DNA of 64,000 nt from Calditrichia bacterium (GCA_020635015.1 JACKAP010000001.1:434001-498000), one strand, 5' to 3'; counted from the first letter of the stretch, positions 29,194 through 38,241 are shown. The notes: generated by a model from the letters alone, not told the origin. A program made the numbers and translations.

Positions 29194-30159
29194 ATGCAAC
29201 ACCCCCAGCCGGAGCCCAAAATCAAAGTCGGCATCAGCAGTTGCCTGCTGGGCATGAAGGTGCGCTTTGACGGGGGGCATAAACACGACCGTTACCTGAC
29301 CGAAACCCTCGGGCGCTATTTCGAGTGGGTGGCGGTGTGCCCGGAGGTGGATATCGGCATGAGCACCCCCCGGGAGAATATCCGCCTGGTGGGAGCGGCT
29401 GCCGATCCCCGGCTGATCGCCCCCAAGAGCGGCACCGATTTTACCGGGCGGATGAAAGCCTATGCAGTGCAGCGGGTGGCGGCCCTGGCCCGGGAAGAGC
29501 TGCATGGCTACATCCTGAAAAAGGATTCCCCCTCCTGCGGCATGGAGCGGGTGCGGGTCTACGATCATAACAACGTGCCCCAGCGCAGCGGGATCGGCAT
29601 CTATGCCCGCAAACTGCTGGAAACCTATCCCCTGTTACCGGTGGAGGAGGAAGGCCGGCTGAACGATCATCGCCTGCGGGAGAATTTTATCGAGCGGGTC
29701 TTCGCCCACTATCGCATACGGCAGTTCATGAACGGCAGCCCCCGCCCCGGCACTCTGGTGGCCTTCCACACCGCCCACAAGCTGACCCTGATGTCGCACA
29801 GCGTCAAGCACTACCGGGAACTGGGGCGGCTGGTAGCGGAGAGCGGAAAGGGAGCATTTTCGGATAAGCTGCCGGGCTACTTTGCGCTGTTTATGGAAGC
29901 ACTCAAACTGAAGGCCACCACCCGTAAGCATACCAACGTGCTGCATCATATTTTGGGCTATTTCAAGAAAAAAATCGACAGTCGTGACAAGCAGGAAATC
30001 CTGGAGTTGATCGAGCAATACCGCAACGGCTATCTGCCGTTAATCGTACCGGTTACCCTGCTGAAGCATCATTTGAATCGCCACCAGGTGCCCTGGGTGA
30101 CCTCGCAAACCTATCTCAATCCCTATCCCGCTGAACTGATGCTGCGGAACTTTGTATGA
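29194..30159 (+). CDS. DUF523 + DUF1722 (YbgA-like) protein
   Basis: 321 residues from the ATG at 29194 (GAGG upstream; an earlier in-frame ATG at 29158 has no site). Residues about 10-155 are DUF523 (GISSCLLGMKVRFDGGHKHD, and KKDSPSCG with conserved Cys), possibly a metal- or Fe-S-binding domain. Residues 185-310 are DUF1722/YbgA (FNIERVFAHYR-type region, HTAHKLTLMSHSVKHYRELG, KHTNVLHHILGYFKKKID). YbgA-type genes are commonly beside photolyase genes, as here, which suggests a role in photorepair. It overlaps the next gene by four bases (ATGA). Confidence 0.88.
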   Translation: MQHPQPEPKIKVGISSCLLGMKVRFDGGHKHDRYLTETLGRYFEWVAVCPEVDIGMSTPRENIRLVGAAADPRLIAPKSGTDFTGRMKAYAVQRVAALAREELHGYILKKDSPSCGMERVRVYDHNNVPQRSGIGIYARKLLETYPLLPVEEEGRLNDHRLRENFIERVFAHYRIRQFMNGSPRPGTLVAFHTAHKLTLMSHSVKHYRELGRLVAESGKGAFSDKLPGYFALFMEALKLKATTRKHTNVLHHILGYFKKKIDSRDKQEILELIEQYRNGYLPLIVPVTLLKHHLNRHQVPWVTSQTYLNPYPAELMLRNFV

Positions 30160-30629
30160 TGGCAAAGGATTATCTATTCGAAAGCGAGATCTGGCTGCCC
30201 TACCCGGTGCGCACCGTATTCGATTTTTTTAAGCGGGCAGAGAACCTGGAGCAGATCACCCCGCCCTGGCTGAACTTCCGCATCCTGGGGGTTTCCAGCG
30301 AAAAGTTAACCCAGGGCACGATGATCGATTACCAGCTGACCCTCTACGGTGTGCCTTTCCGTTGGCGGACCGAGATTGCGGTTTGGGCTCCGCCCTACCT
30401 GTTTGTCGATGCCCAGCGGCGCGGTCCCTACCGAAAATGGGTGCATACCCACCGCTTCGTGGCCGAGAACGGCGGCACCCGGATGAGCGATCAGGTGGTC
30501 TACCAGGTGCCGGGCTGGCTGCTGGCCCCGCTGATCGAACGCCATTTCGTGCGCCGCAATGTGGAGATGATCTTTCAGTACCGCCGGGAGCGGATTTTGG
30601 AGATCTTTCCGGGGGAAGGGCAAGGATGA
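30156..30629 (+). CDS. SRPBCC/START-like ligand-binding protein
   Basis: 157 residues. The pattern FESEIWLPYPVRTVFDFFKR and ENLEQITPPWLNFRIL, followed by GVPFRWRTEIAVWAPPYLFV and GTRMSDQVVYQVPGWLLAPL, is typical of the SRPBCC superfamily group found in photolyase and NAD-epimerase (YfcH-like) neighbourhoods. The start overlaps the DUF523/DUF1722 stop by four bases, so translation is coupled. The ligand is unknown. It is the middle gene of the three-gene photorepair set. Confidence 0.85.
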   Translation: MMAKDYLFESEIWLPYPVRTVFDFFKRAENLEQITPPWLNFRILGVSSEKLTQGTMIDYQLTLYGVPFRWRTEIAVWAPPYLFVDAQRRGPYRKWVHTHRFVAENGGTRMSDQVVYQVPGWLLAPLIERHFVRRNVEMIFQYRRERILEIFPGEGQG

Positions 30630-30735
30630 AGGATAAAGGATGAAGGATAAAGGGTAAACTTTGGTTTTCGGTTCATTCGTGCAGATTCGCGTACATTCGT
30701 GGCAAAAAAATCCGTGTTAATCCGTGGATAAGTTT
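30617..30735. repeat. GGATGAA tandem plus TCCGTGTTAATCCGTGG arm
   Basis: The gene end runs into AAGGATGAAGGATAAAGG units (30622-30654). A GTGCAGATTCGCGTACATTC segment and AATCCGTGTTAATCCGTGGA (30708-30727) follow, the latter being one arm of the family seen at 6599, 42022 and 48743. No facing arm is nearby. Confidence 0.6.
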
Positions 30736-30771
30736 TTTAAGCATGGTTTGACAAATCAGAGAGATTCTTAT

Positions 30772-32082
30772 ATGACAACGAAACGTTCAGAAATATCGGT
30801 TTTTTGGTTCCGGCGCGATCTGCGGCTGGAAGACAATCGCGGGCTGCATCAAGCGCTGCAGGGCGGGCGCCCGGTATTGCCGCTGTTTATTTTCGACCAG
30901 GCGATCCTGGAGGCGCTGCCGGACCGCCGCGACCGCCGGGTGGAATTTATTCATCGCTGCCTGGCAGAAATACAGCAAACTTTGCAGGGGGCCGGGAGCA
31001 GCCTGCTGGTGCGCCAGGGCGATACGCAAATCATCTGGCAGGACCTGCTCGATCAATATGATATCAAAGCGGTGTACACCAATCACGATTACGAGCCCTA
31101 TGCCGGGGAGCGGGATCAGCAGGTGCGGAAACTGCTGCAGGGGCGGCAGATTCCCTTTCACACCTTCAAAGATCAGGTGATCTTCGAAAAAGATGAAGTG
31201 CTCACCGCCCAGGGCAATCCCTACACCGTCTACACCCCCTACCGCAACCGCTGGCGCGCATTGCTGAAGACGGATGATCTCCGCCCCTGCCCCTCGGAGG
31301 ATTTGCTGGCGCACTTCTGGAAAACTGCGCCGATCGATATGCCTGCGCTGGAAGCGCTGGGCTTCCAGCCTGCCGGGATTGCTTTCCCCCCGAAAACCTT
31401 GCGCCGGGAGATCGTGGAACCGTATCATGAGCAGCGCGACTATCCCGGCATCGACGGCACCACCCGGCTGGGGGTGCATCTGCGCTTCGGCACCTTGAGC
31501 ATCCGCGATCTGGTGCGCCGGGCGCTGGATCTAAACGAAACCTGGCTGGATGAGCTGGTGTGGCGGGAATTTTTCATGATGATCCTGTGGCACTTTCCCT
31601 ATGTGGTCGATCAGCCCTTCAAAGAAAAATATGCCGCCGTTCCCTGGCGCGAGAGCGAAGCGGATTTCCAGCGCTGGTGCGAAGGCCAGACCGGCTATCC
31701 GATGGTCGATGCCGGGATGCGCGAGCTCAACGCCACCGGCTTTATGCACAACCGGGTGCGCATGCTCACCGCCAGCTTTCTCACCAAGCACCTGCTGATC
31801 GACTGGCGCAAAGGGGAACGCTATTTTGCCGAGAAGCTGCTCGATTACGAGCTGGCTTCCAACAATGGCAACTGGCAGTGGTCGGCCGGCTGCGGCTGCG
31901 ACGCCGCGCCTTATTTTCGGATCTTCAATCCCACCACCCAGATCCAAAAATTCGACCCGGATCACACCTATATCAAGCAATGGGTGCCGGAGCTGAACTC
32001 GCTGGATTATCCCAATCCGATGGTGGAGCATAAGTTCGCCCGGGAGCGGGCGCTGAAGGCGTTCAAGTCGGCGCTGGGTTAA
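30772..32082 (+). CDS. phrB: Deoxyribodipyrimidine photolyase (class I CPD type)
   Basis: 436 residues from the ATG at 30772 (AGAGAGA upstream). The N-terminal alpha/beta antenna domain begins ISVFWFRRDLRLEDNRGLHQ. The FAD domain has TRLGVHLRFGTLSIRDLVRR, ELVWREFFMMILWHFP, GYPMVDAGMRELNATGFMHN-RVRM, and NNGNWQWSAGCGCDAAPYFR. It uses light and FADH- to split cyclobutane pyrimidine dimers. The DUF523/DUF1722-SRPBCC-photolyase order supports a single light-dependent repair operon. It ends near 32082 with no strong terminator; a weak TTTTGGGGGTTTTTAAACC is at 32105-32122. Confidence 0.95.
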   Translation: MTTKRSEISVFWFRRDLRLEDNRGLHQALQGGRPVLPLFIFDQAILEALPDRRDRRVEFIHRCLAEIQQTLQGAGSSLLVRQGDTQIIWQDLLDQYDIKAVYTNHDYEPYAGERDQQVRKLLQGRQIPFHTFKDQVIFEKDEVLTAQGNPYTVYTPYRNRWRALLKTDDLRPCPSEDLLAHFWKTAPIDMPALEALGFQPAGIAFPPKTLRREIVEPYHEQRDYPGIDGTTRLGVHLRFGTLSIRDLVRRALDLNETWLDELVWREFFMMILWHFPYVVDQPFKEKYAAVPWRESEADFQRWCEGQTGYPMVDAGMRELNATGFMHNRVRMLTASFLTKHLLIDWRKGERYFAEKLLDYELASNNGNWQWSAGCGCDAAPYFRIFNPTTQIQKFDPDHTYIKQWVPELNSLDYPNPMVEHKFARERALKAFKSALG

Positions 32083-32139
32083 TCGCCAATGGGAATAGTC
32101 GTTGCTTTTGGGGGTTTTTAAACCTAAAATAAAAGCGCT

Positions 32140-32260
32140 CATTGAGCTGTCTCGAAAGTACCTTGCCCGAACAGATTCCTCAGCTGACGCTTTCGGAATG
32201 ACGAAGCGCTGTCATTTCGAACGTAGCGGAGCGCAGTGAGAAATCTATTGATCTAAAGGC
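32140..32260. repeat. TCATTTCGAACG...GAGAAATCT repeat
   Basis: GAACAGATTCCTCAGCTGAC and GCTTTCGGAATGACGAAGCG (32168-32208) face GCTGTCATTTCGAACGTAGC and AGTGAGAAATCTAT (32209-32252), forming a loose inverted pair. A related copy is at 6700-6770. Similar intergenic sequences are widespread in unrelated bacteria. No gene is seen in the gap 32083-32327. Confidence 0.6.
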
Positions 32261-32327
32261 TTTTCCAAAAAGTTATTAAGCGGTTTTAGCCCGGAAATAA
32301 AATTACAGGTTTCTGATTATCATAACG

Positions 32328-33332
32328 ATGCACCTTTTGGCGAATCGATTAATCCTGAGCGTTTTATTTGCGCTCCTCCTCACCGCCTGCGCGCCTGATC
32401 CGGCGCGGGATAATCCCTTCGACCCGGCAGTTTCGTCTTCCGCCTCAGAGAGTTATATTGAAGGCTGGGGATTTTCTTATTACGAACCGCGCCGACCGCT
32501 GCGGAATATTACCGTCACCCTCAATCCCCTCGGCCGCTTCCAGGTTACCGGCGGCGACGGCCGGTTCCGCTTCGATGATGTGCCGGCCGGTGAATATCTA
32601 TTGGTTGCCTCCCGGGCCGGCTTCGTCCCGGACTCGCTGGCAGTCACCCTGCCCGAGGCGGGACAGATCAGCAATCAGAACCTTTTTTTGAATTCCCTGC
32701 CTTCTGTCCGGCGGGTGGCTTTGTTCAGTAATCACATCGACGAGATCTTTCCCGGCGAATTCTTCCAGGCGACGGTCACCGTCACTGTCAGCGATTCCGA
32801 CGGGGTGGGCGACATCAGCGCGCTGCGCCTGGAGATTCCGGAAGTGAGCCTGTTGAAAAATTTTTCTCCCACCTCCCGCTCGGATTCCTTTTCCGTGAGC
32901 ATTCTCGACATCGAGCTGCCGCAGGCCAACCTGGCTCCGCTGGTGGAAATCGGCTGCCGGGTGGTGCTGGAGGACCGGGCCGGGGCGCGGCAGGTGGAAG
33001 GGCCGTTCTTCTTGAAGCGGATCATTGAGGAGACGCCGCTGCCCCTTTCCCCGGCAGCGTTCGATACGACCGGCCCCTTACTGCAGCTGAGCTGGCAGCG
33101 GCTGCACCTGCCGTTCGATTTTACATACGAGGTGGAAGTCTTCCGCCTCTTCGGCGGAGTGGCGGTACCGGTTTTTTCCCGGGTAGACATCGCGCCGGAG
33201 GTGCTTAGCCTGGCCTACCCCGACTCCCTGGCCGACGGCCAATATTACTGGACCGCGGGGGTGCGCGATCAGCTGAATAACTTCAGCCGCTCGGAAGAGG
33301 CGCGGTTTATTGTGTTGGATGGGAGTGATTGA
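32328..33332 (+). CDS. Lipoprotein with carboxypeptidase-regulatory-like (Ig) domain
   Basis: 334 residues. The lipobox is LLLTAC (Cys21) followed by APDPARDNPFDP, a common N-terminus of lipoproteins in this bacterial group. Residues about 45-115 form a CarboxypepD_reg-like domain (GRFQVTGGDGRFRFDDVPAG, EYLLVASRAGFVPDSL). Cadherin- or Fn3-like beta domains follow (VTVTVSDSDGVGDISALRLE; LQLSWQRLHLPFDFTYEVEV). It is probably exposed on the cell surface or in the periplasm. The ribosome site is weak. The stop overlaps the left arm of the inverted repeat at 33331. Confidence 0.78.
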   Translation: MHLLANRLILSVLFALLLTACAPDPARDNPFDPAVSSSASESYIEGWGFSYYEPRRPLRNITVTLNPLGRFQVTGGDGRFRFDDVPAGEYLLVASRAGFVPDSLAVTLPEAGQISNQNLFLNSLPSVRRVALFSNHIDEIFPGEFFQATVTVTVSDSDGVGDISALRLEIPEVSLLKNFSPTSRSDSFSVSILDIELPQANLAPLVEIGCRVVLEDRAGARQVEGPFFLKRIIEETPLPLSPAAFDTTGPLLQLSWQRLHLPFDFTYEVEVFRLFGGVAVPVFSRVDIAPEVLSLAYPDSLADGQYYWTAGVRDQLNNFSRSEEARFIVLDGSD

Positions 33333-33512
33333 ATAGAACGCGGATGATACGGATGACACGGATTTACGCGGATGAATAATTAAGTAAAAGACAAAATGAG
33401 CGGGTTTAGATGAAGCTACGATTTTTGCCCCGGTTTCATGGCATTCGCGGTAAATCTTTGATCTTTTTACGCGAAGCATCATAAAAAAATCCGTGTCATC
33501 CGCGTTCTATTC
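33331..33512. repeat. Dispersed inverted-repeat element, copy 3 of 5
   Basis: GAATAGAACGCGGATGATAC at the left matches GTGTCATCCGCGTTCTATTC at the right. The interior holds AATCTTTGATCTTTTTACGC and GAAGCATCATAAAAAAATCC, the reverse-complement orientation of the core in copies 4 and 5. It fills the gap between the lipoprotein and the GAF-sigma54 gene. Confidence 0.8.
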
Positions 33513-33570
33513 AATTGCAGGCAGATGATAACCTCTGTTAATTGCCTTCTATCAAAGATTGGGAGAAAGT

Positions 33571-35046
33571 TTGAACATACCGGAGCAATACCTGCAGGCC
33601 CTGCTGGAGATCAGCCGGGAGATCAACTCGATCCAGGACCGCGAGGCGCTGCTGGAGCGGATTTTGAATATCGCCTTGCAGCAACTGGCGGCGGAGCGGG
33701 GATTTATTCTGCTGCGCCCGGAAGATGGGGGGGCGCTCCAGCCGGCGGCGGTAGAGAATATCGATCCGGATAAGATCAGCGATATCTCGGAAATCTCCTC
33801 CACCGCAGTGCAAACGGTCATCGCGAAAAAGCAGCCGATCCTGACCTATGACACTGCCGGCGATGAACAGTTTGAAGAAGCGCCCAGCGTGATGCTCCAC
33901 AAGATCTCCTCCATCGCCTGCGTTCCGCTGCTTCTGAAGGGGGAGTTGATCGGGGTGATCTACATCGACAGCCAGTCGCAGGCCGCCCGGCTGAATCAGC
34001 AGAGCCTGAAATTCCTCAGCGCCTTCGCCAACCAGGCGGCCATTGCCATTGAGAATGCCCGGTTGATGGCAGAGCTGCGCAGCGAGAATGACTTGCTCAA
34101 AGAGGAATTTCACCGCATCTACGCCTTCGAAGGGATCGTCGGGCACAGCGCCAACATGGAGGCGGTGTTTCAGATGATCGGCAAGGTGCTCAACAACAGC
34201 GCCACGGTATTGATCACCGGCGAGACCGGCACCGGAAAGGAACTCTTCGCCCGGGCGATCCACTATAATGGCATCCGCCACGAGCGTCCCTTCATTGCCG
34301 TCAACTGCGCCGCCATCCCGGAAAAGCTGATCGAAAGCGAACTCTACGGCTATAAAAAAGGCGCCTTTACCGGGGCCAATGCCGATAAAAAAGGCCTGAT
34401 TGAAATGGCCCACAGCGGCACGATTTTCCTGGACGAGATTGCCGAGATTCCCCCGGGGCTGCAGGTGAAGCTGTTGCGTTTTCTGCAGGAAAAAGAGGTG
34501 CTGCCGGTGGGCGGCCATACCCCGGTGAAGGTAGACGTGCGGGTGATCGCGGCCACCAATCTCAATCTCGATGAGGAAGTGCAGGCCGGACGCTTCCGGG
34601 AGGACCTCTACTACCGCCTGCAGGTGATCCCGGTCCACATTCCGCCGCTGCGGGAGCGTAAATCCGACATCCCGCTGCTCGGCCATCATTTCCTGAAAAA
34701 AAGCGGCGAAGCGTTGGGAAAAAATTTCGACGGCTTCAGCAAGGAAGCCCTGGCCAGGCTGAGCGCTTATCAATGGCCGGGCAACGTACGGGAACTGGAA
34801 AATGTGATCGAGCGGGCGGCGGTGCTGGCGGCCGGCCGGCGGATCGAGGCGGATGACATCGTGATCAAGGGTCTGCGCGAAGTAAAAGGCATCGAAGCGG
34901 GTATGACCATGGAGGAGGTGCAGCGCATCCTGCTGGAAAAAACCCTGCGCGCCTGCGAGGGCAACAAGACCCGCGCCGCGGAGACCATGGGCGTCTCCCT
35001 GAGCTGGGTGCACTACAAGGTGAAGGAGTGGAACATCGACGCCTGA
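33571..35046 (+). CDS. Sigma54-dependent transcriptional activator with GAF sensor
   Basis: 491 residues using TTG at 33571, which has GGGAGA five bases upstream; TTG at 33559 is a less likely alternative. The N-terminal GAF domain (about 10-165) includes LLKGELIGVIYIDSQSQAAR. The AAA+ domain has Walker A GETGTGKE (about 216), the sigma54-contact loop GAFTGA (about 264) and Walker B IFLDEIAEI (about 285). The Fis-type helix-turn-helix is C-terminal (NKTRAAETMGVSLSWVHYKV). The GAF domain probably binds a small ligand that controls ATPase activity. The Ser/Thr kinase gene follows after the repeat copy at 35100. Targets are unknown. Confidence 0.93.
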   Translation: MNIPEQYLQALLEISREINSIQDREALLERILNIALQQLAAERGFILLRPEDGGALQPAAVENIDPDKISDISEISSTAVQTVIAKKQPILTYDTAGDEQFEEAPSVMLHKISSIACVPLLLKGELIGVIYIDSQSQAARLNQQSLKFLSAFANQAAIAIENARLMAELRSENDLLKEEFHRIYAFEGIVGHSANMEAVFQMIGKVLNNSATVLITGETGTGKELFARAIHYNGIRHERPFIAVNCAAIPEKLIESELYGYKKGAFTGANADKKGLIEMAHSGTIFLDEIAEIPPGLQVKLLRFLQEKEVLPVGGHTPVKVDVRVIAATNLNLDEEVQAGRFREDLYYRLQVIPVHIPPLRERKSDIPLLGHHFLKKSGEALGKNFDGFSKEALARLSAYQWPGNVRELENVIERAAVLAAGRRIEADDIVIKGLREVKGIEAGMTMEEVQRILLEKTLRACEGNKTRAAETMGVSLSWVHYKVKEWNIDA

Positions 35047-35099
35047 CGCCGGAATGAGGGGTATTGCCCTGACTTCGGAAAATAGAGTGCGGAGGACTG

Positions 35100-35268
35100 A
35101 ATAGAACGCGGATGACGCGGATTTACGCGGATTTTTTTATGATGCTTCGCGCGGTGTTATCAAAGATTTACCATAAAGGCAGTAAAACAAATGCGAAGGC
35201 CACAGAATTTTCTTAGTCTTTTATCATAATCAGTCATCCGCGAGAATCCGCGTCATCCGCGTTCTATT
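35100..35268. repeat. Dispersed inverted-repeat element, copy 4 of 5
   Basis: AATAGAACGCGGATGACGCG at the left and CGCGTCATCCGCGTTCTATT at the right are exact complements. The core is TTTATGATGCTTCGCGCGGT and GTTATCAAAGATTTACCATA. It separates the activator from the Ser/Thr kinase. Confidence 0.85.
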
Positions 35269-35303
35269 ACGGCTTATAATGATGAATAAATCTTAGATAC
35301 CCA

Positions 35304-37025
35304 ATGCGATTACCATTTAGCCACGTGGGCGAGTACCGCCTGCAGCAATTGATCTACGACGGGCCGAATACGCTGGTCTACCGCGGATACCCGCCCGGGA
35401 GAGAGCGCCCGGTGCTGGTGAAGCTGCTCCGCCCCCAGGCGACCAACCAGGAAGAGCGGGTGCGGCGCTTCCAGCGGGAGGGGCGGATTTGCGCCCGTTT
35501 GAAGCATCCCCATATCGTCGATGTGTATGCCACCGGGCAGGAAGGCGATTATCATTACATCATCCTGGAATATGTGGATGGCGGCAATCTCAAGGATCTG
35601 CTGGCCCGGGCCCATCCGCTCCCGTTGTCGGCGGCGCTGACCGCCGCCGACCAGATCCTTCAAGCCCTGGATTACGCCCACCGGGCACAGATCGTGCATC
35701 GCGACATCAAGCCGGCCAACATCATGCTCAACCGCCGGGGGGAGGTGAAGCTCACCGACTTCGGCCTGGCGCGTTTTGAGGGTGAGTCGGAACTCACCCA
35801 ACCCGGCACCATCCTGGGCACCCTCGCCTACATGTCCCCGGAGCAAATCAGCGGCGATGCGCTCGACGGGCGGGCCGACATCTTTGCGTTTGGCTGCGTG
35901 CTCTACGAGATGCTCAGCGGGCGCCGGGCGTTTGAGGGCCCGGGGGTTTCCGCCACCCTGCACCGCATTCTCAATGAAGATCCGCCGGCGCTGGAAGGCC
36001 GTTCCATTCCGCCGACCCTACGTGAATTCGTGGAAAAATGTATCGATAAGGAGCCGGAAGGGCGTTGGCAGGACGTGGCCGCCGCCCGGGAAGCATTGGG
36101 GCGGATCGCGGCGGCGGAGCGTATTTCCGGAGGCAGCCGGGTGCTGGAAGCGCTGGTTCAGGCGCATTTCCCTCCGGCGGCGGATGAAGCGGTTCAACGC
36201 CCCGCCCGGCCGGTTGCGGAGGAGGCGCAATCGGTGTCCCGTCTGCCCCGCCGTCTGCCGTGGTGGCTGGCCGGCTTGCTCGTCGGCAGCCTGCTGCTGG
36301 CGGGGGTGTTTTGGTTGAATGGGCTGGATCTGTCCGAAATGAACCCTCCGGGAAATGGGGCATCGGCAATAGATTCACAAGCGGCTTTCGACGAACGGTT
36401 GCCGGCTCTGGATAGCGCCAAAAGCGAAAATCCCGCTGATGGTTTGGCACTCCCGCCGCCATCTCTGGTTGAGAATGAACCGAATATACCAGCCGGATCT
36501 CCGCAAATCGCTTCCGGCGCGCCACCGAAGGAAGAAACTCCTGCCGACACACTCCGTGACAGCGCCGCTGCAGCGACACCGGAACCGTCAGAAGCGTCAG
36601 CGACGCTCATCGTGTCCCTCGACACCTGGGCGGAGTTGTATCTCGACGAGCGCCGGATCGAGGCGCACCAGGGCGCGGCCGAATTGGCGGTCCCTCCCGG
36701 ACGGCACCTGCTGCGCTTCGCCCACCCCAACTTTCCGCCCCATGTTGAGCCGGTAGAACTGGCTGCGGGGGAGCGGAAAACCGTTTCCTGGTTTTTTGCC
36801 CAAAACATCGGCTACCTCTGGCTGGAGGTGCATCCCTGGGCGGAAATTTACCTCGACAGCACCTACCTCGACACCACCCCGCTGCGCCGCCCCCTGGCCC
36901 TGGCCGGCGGCGCCCAGACCCTGGAACTGCGCCATCCCAGCTACCAACCCCAGCGGGAGAGCGTGCGCATCACCTCCGGCGATACCCTGCGGGTGCGGGT
37001 GGCGCTGCGGAAGTTGATCCGTTAA
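35304..37025 (+). CDS. Membrane Ser/Thr protein kinase with extracytoplasmic PEGA domains
   Basis: 573 residues. The kinase domain (about 10-265) has the Lys in VLVKLLRP (about 39), the catalytic loop HRDIKPANIM (about 132), DFGLARF (about 152) and a PEQI(S) APE-type motif (YMSPEQISGDALDGRADIFA). A single TM segment (WWLAGLLVGSLLLAGVFWL, about 319-339) leads to a Pro/Ser/Ala-rich linker, then two PEGA domains (AELYLDERRIEAHQGAAELA and AEIYLDSTYLDTTPLRRPLA). Hanks-type kinases of this design sense envelope cues and phosphorylate cytoplasmic proteins. No clear ribosome site precedes the ATG. The glycine-rich loop is degenerate (YDGPNTLVYRG). Confidence 0.92.
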   Translation: MRLPFSHVGEYRLQQLIYDGPNTLVYRGYPPGRERPVLVKLLRPQATNQEERVRRFQREGRICARLKHPHIVDVYATGQEGDYHYIILEYVDGGNLKDLLARAHPLPLSAALTAADQILQALDYAHRAQIVHRDIKPANIMLNRRGEVKLTDFGLARFEGESELTQPGTILGTLAYMSPEQISGDALDGRADIFAFGCVLYEMLSGRRAFEGPGVSATLHRILNEDPPALEGRSIPPTLREFVEKCIDKEPEGRWQDVAAAREALGRIAAAERISGGSRVLEALVQAHFPPAADEAVQRPARPVAEEAQSVSRLPRRLPWWLAGLLVGSLLLAGVFWLNGLDLSEMNPPGNGASAIDSQAAFDERLPALDSAKSENPADGLALPPPSLVENEPNIPAGSPQIASGAPPKEETPADTLRDSAAAATPEPSEASATLIVSLDTWAELYLDERRIEAHQGAAELAVPPGRHLLRFAHPNFPPHVEPVELAAGERKTVSWFFAQNIGYLWLEVHPWAEIYLDSTYLDTTPLRRPLALAGGAQTLELRHPSYQPQRESVRITSGDTLRVRVALRKLIR

Positions 37026-37051
37026 CGGCTTTTCCCCCGATAAACTTTGCA

Positions 37052-37080
37052 TTGACTCACCTTCAATCAAATATTATACT
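37052..37080 (+). promoter_or_regulatory. Candidate housekeeping-type promoter
   Basis: TTGACT and TATACT are separated by exactly 17 bases, 27 bases past the kinase stop codon and about 180 bases before the start of the next plus-strand gene. This is a good consensus match, but promoter rules in this phylum are uncertain. Confidence 0.45.
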
Positions 37081-37104
37081 TTGGGCGAGTATCACCGGTA
37101 GGTT

Positions 37105-37189
37105 TTTGCCACAGAGACACAGAGGCCACAGAGTTTTTATAAATCATTTATTTTCAATTCTCTGTGAGCTCTGTGACTCTGTGGCAAAT
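37105..37189. repeat. Inverted CACAGAG-type repeat, third copy
   Basis: TTTGCCACAGAGACACAGAG (37106-37125) faces CTCTGTGAGCTCTGTGACTC-TGTGGC (37161-37186), giving a hairpin in the leader of the gene at 37261. The family is shared with 11014-11095. Confidence 0.7.
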
Positions 37190-37260
37190 ATGAGTGCCGG
37201 CCATTTGAAAGTTTGAATTCAGGCTAATGCACCTGCATTTATAACAAAGGGCAAGCAAGT

Positions 37261-38070
37261 TTGGTTTTTTTCAGTAGACAGGTATTGACCGCCCTGCTGC
37301 TCGCTGCGGCGCTGCCGCTATGGGGGCAGGAGGGGGAAAGCGCCTCGCTGGTGGAACGCATCGAGGCGTCTTACAACGATCTCAATTACGAGGAAACCGA
37401 TCGCCTGCTGGCGATTGCCGAGGGGGCGGCGGGCAATTTTGTGCCGCAGGAGCGGCTGCTGATCTGGAAGTACGCCGCCTTCCGGGCGGTACAGCGGCAG
37501 CAAACTGAGGCGGCCCAGGATTATTTCTGGAAGCTGCTGGAGATCGATCCCAGCTTCAGCCTGGACCCGGTCACCACCTCGCCCAAGATCATCGCCTTGT
37601 TCCAGAAGACCAAGGTGGCCTATCTGGAGGCGCTGCAGGAGCGCTTGACCACCCTGGAAAACAGTGTACTCACGACCCCCTCCTCCGCAATCAATACTCC
37701 GCCGCCCGCTCCCTGGCGGGCTTATCTTTTTCCCGGCTGGGAGCAGTTGCATCGCGGCTATAAGGTCAAAGGGATCGCCTGGGCGGTGCTGGGCGCTGGC
37801 ACTTTGGGCGGCACCGTGCAGGCGCTACTGCGCGCCCGCGAGCGGGAGCAGGCTTATGACGCCGCCCGTAATCCCCAGACCGCCGCCGCCCGCTATCAAG
37901 ACTACCGCCGCGCCTACAAAGCGCAGTTCTATTGGGCCTACGCCCTCGCCGTGGTGTGGCTGGGCTCCAATCTCGACGCCGCCTTTCTCTCCCCCCGCAA
38001 ATCCCCGCCCGCCCTGGGGCTTGAATGGCAGAAGGGGTACTTTGGGCTGCACTATTCAATAGACTTTTAA
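37261..38070 (+). CDS. Secreted/periplasmic TPR-like protein with DUF5683-type membrane end
   Basis: 269 residues using TTG at 37261 (AAGGGCAAG upstream). Signal peptide (LTALLLAAALPLWGQ, cleavage near residue 23). Residues 25-130 are helical and TPR-like (ASYNDLNYEETDRLLAIAEG; AAQDYFWKLLEIDPSFSLDP). After a short Pro-rich linker comes AYLFPGWEQLHRGYKVKGIA, the signature of DUF5683-like membrane domains, with two further hydrophobic helices. The function is unknown. It follows the Ser/Thr kinase and may belong to the same envelope-sensing unit. Confidence 0.7.
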   Translation: MVFFSRQVLTALLLAAALPLWGQEGESASLVERIEASYNDLNYEETDRLLAIAEGAAGNFVPQERLLIWKYAAFRAVQRQQTEAAQDYFWKLLEIDPSFSLDPVTTSPKIIALFQKTKVAYLEALQERLTTLENSVLTTPSSAINTPPPAPWRAYLFPGWEQLHRGYKVKGIAWAVLGAGTLGGTVQALLRAREREQAYDAARNPQTAAARYQDYRRAYKAQFYWAYALAVVWLGSNLDAAFLSPRKSPPALGLEWQKGYFGLHYSIDF

Positions 38071-38083
38071 CCATTCTCAAAAT

Positions 38084-38241
38084 TAATAGAACGCGGATGA
38101 CGCGGATGACGCGGATTTACGCAGATTTTTTATGGTGCTTCGCGTGGTATTATCAAAGATTTATACCACAGGAATTCCTTCCCTTTATCTTTTAATTAAA
38201 TTATTCATCCGCGTAAATCCGCGTCATCCGCGTTCTATTAA
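38084..38241. repeat. Dispersed inverted-repeat element, copy 5 of 5
   Basis: TAATAGAACGCGGATGACGC at the left and GCGTCATCCGCGTTCTATTA at the right are exact complements. The core TTTATGGTGCTTCGCGTGGT and ATTATCAAAGATTTATACCA is nearly that of copy 4 in the same orientation. It starts the 657-base gap 38071-38727; bases 38242-38390 are AT-rich with no recognised feature. Confidence 0.85.
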
